A DNA stretch of 5,599 nt from an uncultured Eubacteriales bacterium. GTDB taxonomy: Bacteria; Bacillota; Clostridia; Oscillospirales; Butyricicoccaceae. Each line of letters starts with the position of its first letter. Position 1 is the first letter of the stretch. Where the stretch lies: positions 1 through 5,599 of the forward strand of contig CAJUIK010000099.1 in NCBI GenBank assembly GCA_910585875.1, given 5' to 3'. Positions 1 to 5,518 of this stretch are shown in pieces. The notes under the pieces were generated by a model. That model was not told the origin of the DNA. It ran no database searches and saw only the letters and a list, made by a program, of their open reading frames with translations. A program made the translations under genes and the position numbers.

Positions 1-1090
1 GTGGCGGGGGATCCGGCTGTCGTTGGCTAACGGCCCCGTAGTGCGGAAGGCTGTTTGGATGACGGCGGGCTATGGCGTTCTGTGCGCCGTGTGCGTGATC
101 ATCTTTCCCGTCAGCGTGGCGCTGATTATCGGGGCTTCAATGTTCGTTTATCGGACGGTCCTGTCCTTCCAGCAGGTGCAGGAGGGGGCGCGCCAGGTAA
201 AAAACGGAAATCTGAGCTATCAGATTGACCTCGAAGAGGCCGGCGTATTCCGGGAACTGGCGTCGGATATCAACAGCATCGCCGACGGCTTGAACGCCGC
301 CGTGGAAAACGAGCTGAAAAGCGAGAGGATGAAATCCGAGTTGATTACCAACGTGTCCCATGACATCCGCACGCCGCTGACCAGCGTCATCACCTATATC
401 GACTTGCTGCAAAAAGAGGGGCTGGACAGCGAAAACGCCTTGGGTTACTGCGATATCATCGGGCAAAAGGCCCAGCGGCTGAAAAACCTGACCGACGACC
501 TGTTTGAAGTCTCCAAAGCGGCCAGCGGGACTATCGCGGTGCATTTTGAAGATGTGGATATGGCCGCCTTGGTCCGCCAGGGCCTGGGGGAATTGGACGA
601 CAAGGTGGTTCAATCGGGTCTGGATTTCCGCGTCAGCCTGCCGTCGGAGGGACTGATCGTCCGGGCGGACGGCCGGCAGCTTTGGCGGGTGATGGAAAAC
701 CTGCTGTCCAACGTGTTCAAATACGCCATGCCCGCTTCCCGGGTTTATATCGAAGTCAGCGACCGGGGGAACAAAGGGGCCTTCACCGTCAAAAATATTT
801 CCGCCTATGAGCTCAACGGCGTCGAGCCGGAAAAATTGATGGAGCGATTCCAGCGGGGCGACGCCGCCCGGCACAGCGAGGGCAACGGTTTGGGCCTGGC
901 CATCGCCAAAAACCTGACGGAGCTCCAGCGGGGCGATTTTGAAATCACCGTGGACGGCGACCTGTTCAAAGCCTCGGTCTCTCTGCCCAAGGGCAGCGAT
1001 CAGGGGCACCGGCGGCCGGCGGAGCCCCAAGAGGGCTCGGAACCCGCAGAACCCCAGCGGGAAGAGCAGCCCCCGGAGCAAATTGGATAA
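1..1090 (+). CDS. Sensor histidine kinase, 3' part (5' end outside window)
   Basis: This is the C-terminal part of a membrane-bound two-component sensor kinase that autophosphorylates on histidine and passes the phosphate to a response regulator, which is not in the window. The frame is open to the left edge, so the TTG at 23 is probably not the true start. Numbering from that TTG, residues about 12-46 form hydrophobic membrane segments, about 47-95 a HAMP-like linker, and about 103-168 the dimerisation/phosphoacceptor domain with NVSHDIRTPLTS (phosphorylated His113). The ATPase domain (about 210-325) has the N-box ENLLSNVFKYA (Asn230) and the G2 loop EGNGLGL (286-292). The usual DxGxG box is replaced by VKNIS (256-260), as I recall for a common group of clostridial VanS-like kinases. 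The protein ends in a Pro/Glu/Gln-rich tail with PAEPQ twice. The family is secure; the stimulus is unknown because the sensor region is missing. A terminator 15 bases downstream ends the transcript. Confidence 0.93.
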   Translation, partial: WRGIRLSLANGPVVRKAVWMTAGYGVLCAVCVIIFPVSVALIIGASMFVYRTVLSFQQVQEGARQVKNGNLSYQIDLEEAGVFRELASDINSIADGLNAAVENELKSERMKSELITNVSHDIRTPLTSVITYIDLLQKEGLDSENALGYCDIIGQKAQRLKNLTDDLFEVSKAASGTIAVHFEDVDMAALVRQGLGELDDKVVQSGLDFRVSLPSEGLIVRADGRQLWRVMENLLSNVFKYAMPASRVYIEVSDRGNKGAFTVKNISAYELNGVEPEKLMERFQRGDAARHSEGNGLGLAIAKNLTELQRGDFEITVDGDLFKASVSLPKGSDQGHRRPAEPQEGSEPAEPQREEQPPEQIG

Positions 1091-1105
1091 CAGGAAACAG
1101 ACTGC

Positions 1106-1135
1106 AAAAAAGACGCCTTTTTAGGCGTCTTTTTT
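1106..1135 (+). terminator. Intrinsic terminator after the histidine kinase
   Basis: A perfect 12-bp stem (1106-1117 with 1124-1135) encloses a 6-nt loop. Its outer arms are an A6 run and a T6 run, and its core is GACGCC/GGCGTC. It lies 15 bases after the kinase stop codon. The symmetric A and T arms mean it could also stop transcription from the other strand, but no - strand gene ends here. Confidence 0.9.
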
Positions 1136-1164
1136 CATCGGGCTCTTTTCGGCAGATAACGACT

Positions 1165-1192
1165 TTGCGAAAGGGGAGAAATGTGATAGAAT
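1165..1192 (+). promoter_or_regulatory. Probable sigma-A promoter for the nitroreductase operon
   Basis: TTGCGA (1165-1170) is followed after 16 bases by TAGAAT (1187-1192). A TG one base upstream of the -10 box (1184-1185) makes it an extended -10 promoter. It sits between the kinase terminator and the next gene. Transcription would start near 1199, giving a leader of about 110 nt. Confidence 0.6.
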
Positions 1193-1221
1193 AAAGGCAG
1201 AGTTCCTCCCGTTTTTTCTCG

Positions 1222-1251
1222 CCTCCTGGCGAGGCCCAGCGCCAAGGGAGG
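1222..1251 (+). promoter_or_regulatory. Leader hairpin upstream of the nitroreductase gene
   Basis: CCTCCTGGCG (1222-1231) can pair with CGCCA (1240-1244) plus GGAGG (1247-1251), with a 2-nt bulge and an 8-nt loop. No T-tract follows, so it is not a simple terminator. The left arm CCTCCT (1222-1227) is also exactly complementary to the nitroreductase Shine-Dalgarno AGGAGG (1297-1302), so two mutually exclusive foldings are possible. It matches no riboswitch class I know, and the regulatory role is inference. Confidence 0.4.
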
Positions 1252-1309
1252 ACGGAGGCCCCGGAATCAACGCGGCCGCCGCGCCGCGCGCCCACAAGGA
1301 GGTATTGCG

Positions 1310-1813
1310 ATGTTAGAAACCATTATGAACCGGCGGAGCGTCCGCCAATTTACTGATCAGCCTGTGACAAAGGAGCAGGTGGAGCAGCTGCTGCAGGCCG
1401 CCGTCATGGCGCCTTCGGCGATGAACGCCCAGCCCTGGCATTTTATCGTCTGCGACGACAAGGAGATTTTCCGCCGCTTCCAGGAAATTCACCCCTACTC
1501 CAAGATGCTGAGCCAGGCGCCGCTGCTGATTTTGATCTGTGGCGACACAAAAAAGCAGGCGGGCTCTCTGTTTTATCTGGAGGACTGCGCGGCTGCGGCG
1601 GAAAACCTGCTGCTGGCCGCCTGCGCCCTGGGGCTGGGAGGCTGCTGGCTGGGAATCCCGCCTCAATCGGAGCGGGCGGAGCAAGCCGCCGCGCTGTTCG
1701 GCCTGCCCGAGCACGTCAAGCTCTTCTGCGGCGTGGCTTTGGGCGTGCCGGCAAACCAGCCCCGGCAGCCGGAGAGAAAGCTGGATGGACTTGTCCACCA
1801 CAACGTTTGGTAA
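1310..1813 (+). CDS. Nitroreductase-family FMN oxidoreductase
   Basis: This 167-residue protein belongs to the small, single-domain nitroreductase family: cytoplasmic FMN enzymes, usually homodimers, that reduce nitro compounds, quinones or related electron acceptors with NAD(P)H. The FMN-phosphate motif RRSVRQF is at residues 8-14 and PSAMNAQPW at 35-43. The alanine-rich helix leading into LGLGGCWLGI (107-116) and the C-terminal HHNVW ending are also typical. The length is normal for the short subfamily. The start is secure: AAGGAGGT (1296-1303) lies 6 bases before the ATG. It is the first gene of a three-gene operon, and the next gene begins inside its last 29 bases. The natural substrate cannot be read from the sequence; related proteins are often annotated only as nitroreductase. 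Confidence 0.93.
   Translation: MLETIMNRRSVRQFTDQPVTKEQVEQLLQAAVMAPSAMNAQPWHFIVCDDKEIFRRFQEIHPYSKMLSQAPLLILICGDTKKQAGSLFYLEDCAAAAENLLLAACALGLGGCWLGIPPQSERAEQAAALFGLPEHVKLFCGVALGVPANQPRQPERKLDGLVHHNVW
1771..1776 (+). promoter_or_regulatory. Ribosome binding site that fixes the YihY start
   Basis: GGAGAG lies 8 bases before the ATG at 1785, inside the nitroreductase coding region. It supports a start at 1785 rather than any earlier in-frame codon. The frame is open upstream to about 1539, but that stretch is the nitroreductase gene read in another frame. Confidence 0.65.
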
Positions 1814-2666
1814 GCTGCGGGAACATGGGCGGGCGGTTCGCCGGGTGCTGGCGGAGCTGTTTGAGCGGTATTTTACAGACCATGTGGCCCGGTCTTCGGC
1901 AGAACTGGCCTATTATATGCTGTTCATGCTGTTCCCGCTGCTGATTTTCGGCAATATGGCCATCAGCGCCTTTCATTTGTCTTCGCTGGAAATCATCGAA
2001 AACCTGTCCCGGATCATGCCCCAGCAAATCGTCGGCTTGATCAACGAATACATCGCCTATATCGCCAGCCTCCAGCCTGGGGCGCTGCTCTACGCCGGCT
2101 CGGTGCTGACGGTGCATTTCACCACAAGGGCGGTGAATTCTATGATGCTCTCCATCGGCGCTGCCTATCGCCAGCCCCGCAAAGGGCGGCTCAGTTTCTT
2201 TTTCTCCATGGTTGTGACGGTGGTGGTGCTGTTTTCTCTGTATCTGTTGCTGGCGCTGGTGCTTGTCAGCGAAAACCTGCTGATTTTGGCTTCCCAGGTG
2301 CTGCCCATCCCGGGTTTTGTCATCCGCATCTGGAATTGGCTGCGCTTCACCGTGGCGCCGGCCTATCTTTTTTTCATTATCACGCTGCTCTATAAAATCG
2401 CCCCGGCCAAATGGCTGCGCTTTTGGCACGCCGCGCCGGGGGGCTTCTTCTTTGTGGCGGCTTGGTCGGCCATCTCGTATTTTTTCTCCTATTATGTGGC
2501 CAACCTCTCCAATTACTCTGTGCTCTATGGCTCCTTGGGCGCGGTGATGATCCTGATGCTCTGGTTTTATATGACGGGCGTCGTGCTCATTATGGGGGGC
2601 CATCTGAATCATGTTTTGCTGACTGTGCGTCAAGAGAAAAAAATAAAGAAAAGGAATGGTGAATGA
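1785..2666 (+). CDS. YihY/BrkB-family integral membrane protein
   Basis: This 293-residue protein has the features and usual length of the YihY/virulence factor BrkB family (once mis-assigned as ribonuclease BN). These are inner-membrane proteins of uncertain function, proposed to be transporters or envelope factors. Hydrophobic segments lie at about 41-63, 98-115, 138-161, 186-205, 218-240 and 247-272. The family motif near the first segment appears as SSAELAYYMLFMLFPLLIF (37-55), and the last segment carries YGSLGAVMILMLWFY (248-262). The usual GAELN after that segment reads GGHLN here, with His273 where Glu is typical. The C-terminus is strongly basic (KKIKKR) and probably cytoplasmic. The ATG at 1785 was chosen for its GGAGAG site; it overlaps the nitroreductase by 29 bases, and the stop overlaps the next start, so translation is probably coupled on both sides. 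The family call is firm, the function is not known. Confidence 0.9.
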   Translation: MDLSTTTFGKLREHGRAVRRVLAELFERYFTDHVARSSAELAYYMLFMLFPLLIFGNMAISAFHLSSLEIIENLSRIMPQQIVGLINEYIAYIASLQPGALLYAGSVLTVHFTTRAVNSMMLSIGAAYRQPRKGRLSFFFSMVVTVVVLFSLYLLLALVLVSENLLILASQVLPIPGFVIRIWNWLRFTVAPAYLFFIITLLYKIAPAKWLRFWHAAPGGFFFVAAWSAISYFFSYYVANLSNYSVLYGSLGAVMILMLWFYMTGVVLIMGGHLNHVLLTVRQEKKIKKRNGE

Positions 2667-3637
2667 ACATGGAAAAGCGACTCGTCACGGCCTGCATGGC
2701 CGACCTGACCTCCGCCCGGGAGCAGAAGCTCCGCCAGGCCGCCCAGGAAAACGGCTTTGAGCTGAAGGTGGTGAAAAAGGGGGAATATACCGCTCAGGAT
2801 CTGGCTGGCAGCGAGATTTTGTTCGGCAACTATCCGCCGGCTATGCTGAAGGAGGTTTCCAGCCTGAAATGGGCCGCCACCGCCTCCGCCGGGGTGGACA
2901 GCTATTGCAGCGACGACATTTACCCCAACCCAGACGTGATTCTGACCAACTCCAGCGGCGCTTACGGCGTGGCCATCGCCGAGCACCTCATGACCTGCAC
3001 GCTGATGCTGATGCGCCGGATGCGGGAATATGAAGAGGGCCAGCGGCAGAAGCGCTGGAAGTACCTCGGCAAAATCCGCTCTGTCTACGGCAGCGTCGTC
3101 ACAGTGGTGGGCATTGGGAATATCGGCGGCAACTTTGCCAAGCGGTGCAAGGCCATGGGCGCCACGGTGCGGGGCGTCAAGCGCACGCCGGGGGACAAGC
3201 CGGATTACATCGACGAGCTGTACCTGACCCAGGACCTGGATCGGGCGATCGAAGGGGCGGACGTGGTGGCCCTGTGCCTGCCCGGCACTCAGGAAACCCA
3301 GATGATCATGACGGCGGAGCGCCTGGGCAAAATGAAACAGGGTTCCTATCTGCTGAACATCGGCCGAGGCACGGCTCTGGATCAGCAGGCCCTGTATCGG
3401 CTGCTCCAAGAGGGGCGTTTGGCCGGCGCGGCCCTGGATGTGGCGGCTCCCGAACCTCTGCCCCCGGAAAACCCGCTGTGGGATTTGGACAACATCATTA
3501 TCACGCCTCATATTTCGGGCAACGATTCGCTGGATTACACCACCGACACGATTTTGAATCAGTTTATCGCCAACCTGGCCCGCTATCGGGCCGGACAGCC
3601 CATGGATCACGTCATTAACCGCAAAATCGGCTATTAA
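2663..3637 (+). CDS. D-isomer-specific 2-hydroxyacid dehydrogenase
   Basis: This 324-residue cytoplasmic oxidoreductase interconverts a 2-oxoacid and a 2-hydroxyacid with a nicotinamide cofactor. It belongs to the family that includes phosphoglycerate dehydrogenase, glyoxylate/hydroxypyruvate reductase and D-lactate dehydrogenase. The Rossmann motif GIGNIG is at residues 150-155. The catalytic triad is present: Arg235 in NIGRG, Glu264 in APEPLP and His283 in TPHISG. The N-terminal substrate domain includes SAGVDS (75-80). There is no C-terminal ACT domain, so it is not a regulated SerA. The second Rossmann strand ends in VRGVKR (169-174) rather than an acidic residue, which suggests NADP(H). 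The start overlaps the YihY stop as ATGA, with AAGGA (2651-2655) 7 bases upstream; an ATG six bases later is less well spaced. Substrate is undetermined; glyoxylate or hydroxypyruvate is a reasonable guess. Confidence 0.93.
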   Translation: MNMEKRLVTACMADLTSAREQKLRQAAQENGFELKVVKKGEYTAQDLAGSEILFGNYPPAMLKEVSSLKWAATASAGVDSYCSDDIYPNPDVILTNSSGAYGVAIAEHLMTCTLMLMRRMREYEEGQRQKRWKYLGKIRSVYGSVVTVVGIGNIGGNFAKRCKAMGATVRGVKRTPGDKPDYIDELYLTQDLDRAIEGADVVALCLPGTQETQMIMTAERLGKMKQGSYLLNIGRGTALDQQALYRLLQEGRLAGAALDVAAPEPLPPENPLWDLDNIIITPHISGNDSLDYTTDTILNQFIANLARYRAGQPMDHVINRKIGY

Positions 3638-3643
3638 AGAAGC

Positions 3644-3679
3644 TCCCCCTGCCGGCATAAGCTGGCAGGGGGATTTTTT
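3644..3679 (+). terminator. Intrinsic terminator of the nitroreductase operon
   Basis: A 13-bp stem with one G-T pair (3644-3656 with 3661-3673) closes on an ATAA tetraloop and is followed by six T residues (3674-3679). It begins 7 bases after the dehydrogenase stop codon. Confidence 0.95.
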
Positions 3680-3702
3680 GCGCCCGGATTCTGAGAGAAG
3701 GG

Positions 3703-3744
3703 GCCGCGGCCGGAACCTGCGTTGGGCCGGCCGCGGCGTTTTTT
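3703..3744 (+). terminator. Second hairpin with T-tract between convergent genes
   Basis: A perfect, fully GC 11-bp stem (3703-3713 with 3727-3737) with a 13-nt loop is followed by G and six T residues (3739-3744). The T-tract makes it a backup terminator for the + strand. Read from the - strand it lies directly after the cysteine-rich gene but has a C/T-mixed, weak tail, so it may end that transcript less efficiently. Confidence 0.7.
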
Positions 3745-3747
3745 CAA

Positions 3748-4617
3748 TCAGCGGCGGCTGCCGCAGCCGCAGGAGCCGTTGTTGGCGCCGTTGTTGTTGC
3801 AGGAGCCGGGGTTGTTGGTCTTCATATAATCAGAGTACTTGGGCGGGAAAAATTCGTCCACAGGGAACTTGAAGCGCTGGAACAGGTCACAGGGATCGTC
3901 CGCCGCGCCGCCTGTGCTGCCGGAGCAATCTTTTTCCGGCATACAGATGTCGTAGGCGGGCATCAGCAGCTGGATATCCCGCTCCAGCTTGATGATGCTG
4001 AACTGGCCCAGGGTGACAAACAGCTTTTTGCCCTCGTCGCAGATGACGATGTCGTCGTCAAAGCAATGGCAAATATTGTCCGGGATATCGTTGAGCACAC
4101 ATTCGCCGCAATCGCAGCCGTCCGTCACCTTGATGCCCAGGGCCACCGGGTCCACCACCTCGACGACGGCGATGGGCAGGTTGGTCTTTTCAAAGTTCTG
4201 GAGATCGTTTTCCTGGGGCAGGTAATGGGAGCTGAAGATCCGCACGCTGCCTTCGCTGCCGAAGAGCACGGTGCGCTTGTCGTAGGTGGCCAGGCCGCAG
4301 ATTTCCCGAGGGCGGCCCGCGCCGGCAAAGGCCTCGGCGGTCACCTTGTAGAAGTACTTCACGTCCACGGTGTAGAATCCGCGGTTGAAAGGGATGGGTT
4401 CCACGTCGATGTAAGCCCACAGCAGCTCGGCCGTCTTGGCCTTTACGCTGGTGGCTGCGTCCAGAATGGTCTGGGAATACCGCGTGGGATAAACCCGCAG
4501 ATCCTGCAAACATTCTTTATCACGGCAGGAATCATATACTTTCCGGGTATGGATGCAAACAGCCTCTTTGGGCGGGTGGTTGCCGCAGAGCGGTCCAGGT
4601 GAAACCTTATCAGGCAT
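3748..4617 (-). CDS. Cysteine-rich protein of unknown function
   Basis: I do not recognise a named domain. The 289-residue protein resembles conserved hypothetical proteins I recall from Clostridia, but this rests on memory. It has no signal peptide or membrane segment and 17 cysteines. Numbering from the ATG: YDSCRDKEC (28-36) and YDICMPEKDC (222-231) look like two copies of one motif around a central region. That centre includes a beta-rich stretch (about 62-96), DKRTVLFGSEG (113-123), and a cysteine cluster, CDCGEC (168-173), CHC (183-185) and C193, which could bind metal or form disulfides. DPCDLFQRF (241-249) follows, and the tail (268-289) is rich in Asn, Gly, Ser and Cys, as in some spore-surface proteins. 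Start: AGGAGG (4634-4629) is 11 bases before the ATG at 4617 and 8 before a TTG at 4620, so either may be used. It is transcribed divergently from the ComB-like gene. A spore role is only a guess. Confidence 0.85.
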   Translation of the reverse strand: MPDKVSPGPLCGNHPPKEAVCIHTRKVYDSCRDKECLQDLRVYPTRYSQTILDAATSVKAKTAELLWAYIDVEPIPFNRGFYTVDVKYFYKVTAEAFAGAGRPREICGLATYDKRTVLFGSEGSVRIFSSHYLPQENDLQNFEKTNLPIAVVEVVDPVALGIKVTDGCDCGECVLNDIPDNICHCFDDDIVICDEGKKLFVTLGQFSIIKLERDIQLLMPAYDICMPEKDCSGSTGGAADDPCDLFQRFKFPVDEFFPPKYSDYMKTNNPGSCNNNGANNGSCGCGSRR

Positions 4618-4664
4618 CAAATTGATTACCTCCTGAAAAGTTATTTTGAAGTTTCCTTCAGTAC

Positions 4665-4695
4665 ATCATATTCCAACCTGGCCCGCTGGTGACAA
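4665..4695 (-). promoter_or_regulatory. Candidate promoter for the cysteine-rich gene
   Basis: On the - strand TTGTCA (4695-4690) and TATGAT (4670-4665) each differ from consensus by one base, but the 19-base spacer is longer than the usual 16-18. Transcription would start near 4658, about 40 bases before the start codon, within a small inverted repeat (TGAAG/CTTCA, 4647-4660). A sporulation sigma factor could use a different site that I cannot identify. Confidence 0.35.
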
Positions 4696-4744
4696 CAGAC
4701 CGGAGGCGCGGCGAGGCGGGGAACGGGATTTTTTTATTTTTTGG

Positions 4745-4772
4745 TTGACATTGGCGGCGGATAGGATAAACT
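4745..4772 (+). promoter_or_regulatory. Probable sigma-A promoter of the ComB-like gene
   Basis: A perfect -35 box TTGACA (4745-4750) is followed after 16 bases by TAAACT (4767-4772), which matches four of six -10 positions. Runs of seven and six T residues (4729-4742) lie directly upstream and could act as an UP element. Transcription would start near 4779, leaving a leader of about 32 nt with the ribosome site. Confidence 0.6.
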
Positions 4773-4810
4773 TTTAAGCAGAAGACCAAAAAAATCGGAG
4801 GAGAATTTTT

Positions 4811-5506
4811 ATGGACGTTACCATTTTTCAATTGCTGGAAGGAGCTCGCCAGGCCCGGGGAGCGGCGGTGATCATCGATGTATTCCGGGCCTACAGCGTG
4901 GAATGTTACGGCTTTGCCCAGGGGCTGCGCCGGATTTACCCGGTGGGAGGCTTGGAAGAGGCCCGGCGCATGAAGGAGGAACATCCAGATTATCTGCTCT
5001 GCGGCGAGCGAGAGGGGCGCAAGCAGCCTGGATGCGATTTTGGCAACTCTCCGCTGGAGATCACAAAGCGCAATTTGACGGGCCGCACGCTGATTCACAC
5101 CACCAGCGCTGGCACCCAAGGGTTGGAAAACGCCAAAGGGGCGGATCTATTGTTGGCGGCTTCGCTGGTCAACGCCAGGGCTACGGCGGAATATCTCCGC
5201 CGCCTGAACCCCGCCCAGGTGAGTTTGGTATGCATGGGGCTGGCTGGCCGCCGCCCCACGGACGAAGATACTTTGTGCGCCCAATATATTCGGGCCCTGC
5301 TGCTGGACCTGCCTTTTGACAAAGAGCAGGCGGTGGAAACCATGCGCCGGGGAGACGGACAGCGCTTTTTCATCCCCGAAGACCAGGGGTTCGCTCCAAA
5401 AGAGGATTTCGACCTGTGCGTCATGTTCGATCGATTCCCTTATGCGCTGCCCGTGCAATACGACCAGGAAGGCCGAAAATACATCGAAAGGGAAATCATC
5501 CAATAG
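4811..5506 (+). CDS. ComB-family protein (2-phosphosulfolactate phosphatase-like)
   Basis: This 231-residue cytoplasmic protein has the length and motif order of the ComB family. The founding member removes phosphate from 2-phosphosulfolactate, Mg-dependently, to give sulfolactate in methanogen coenzyme M synthesis; bacterial members include one linked to sulfolactate in Bacillus spores. Visible motifs are IDVFRA (22-27), GEREG (65-69), DFGNSP (76-81), TTSAGT (97-102), AASLVNA (116-122) and the acidic TDEDTLCAQYI (150-160). The fourth motif usually reads TTTNGT, so the Asn is replaced, but the other core motifs are intact. The start has GGAGGAG (4797-4803) 7 bases upstream. The gene appears monocistronic, with its own promoter, and is divergent from the cysteine-rich gene. 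No other coenzyme M or sulfolactate gene is visible here, so the family is well supported while the substrate is inference. Confidence 0.88.
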   Translation: MDVTIFQLLEGARQARGAAVIIDVFRAYSVECYGFAQGLRRIYPVGGLEEARRMKEEHPDYLLCGEREGRKQPGCDFGNSPLEITKRNLTGRTLIHTTSAGTQGLENAKGADLLLAASLVNARATAEYLRRLNPAQVSLVCMGLAGRRPTDEDTLCAQYIRALLLDLPFDKEQAVETMRRGDGQRFFIPEDQGFAPKEDFDLCVMFDRFPYALPVQYDQEGRKYIEREIIQ

Positions 5507-5518
5507 CGCCCGCTTCTC

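Noticed and set aside
137..1081. Long open frame on the - strand opposite the histidine kinase (314 codons)
   Set aside because: It encodes no recognisable domain, and the + strand frame has all kinase motifs. Long antisense frames are expected in GC-rich coding DNA.
1539..1784. Possible N-terminal extension of the YihY protein
   Set aside because: The stretch is the nitroreductase gene read in another frame and gives a Trp/Arg/Ser-rich sequence unlike the family. The ATG at 1785 has a good ribosome site and gives the normal family length.
1716..2633. Open - strand frame opposite the YihY gene
   Set aside because: Its composition is rich in His, Gln and Arg, a typical antisense artefact of a hydrophobic membrane protein gene.
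2630..3658. Open - strand frame opposite the dehydrogenase (342 codons)
   Set aside because: No motif is visible, and the + strand frame has the complete Rossmann and catalytic motifs; this is a shadow frame.
3766..3820. GTTGTT-rich stretch as a tandem repeat or CRISPR-like element
   Set aside because: It is the codons for the Asn-rich tail of the cysteine-rich protein, without regular unit length.
4066..4602. Open + strand frame opposite the cysteine-rich gene
   Set aside because: No suitable ribosome site or motif; the - strand frame has a strong AGGAGG site and coherent protein features.
4682..4742. Possible + strand terminator formed by CCCGC and GCGGG before the T-runs
   Set aside because: The stem would be short with a loop of more than 25 bases, and no + strand gene ends here. 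The T-runs fit better as part of the downstream promoter.
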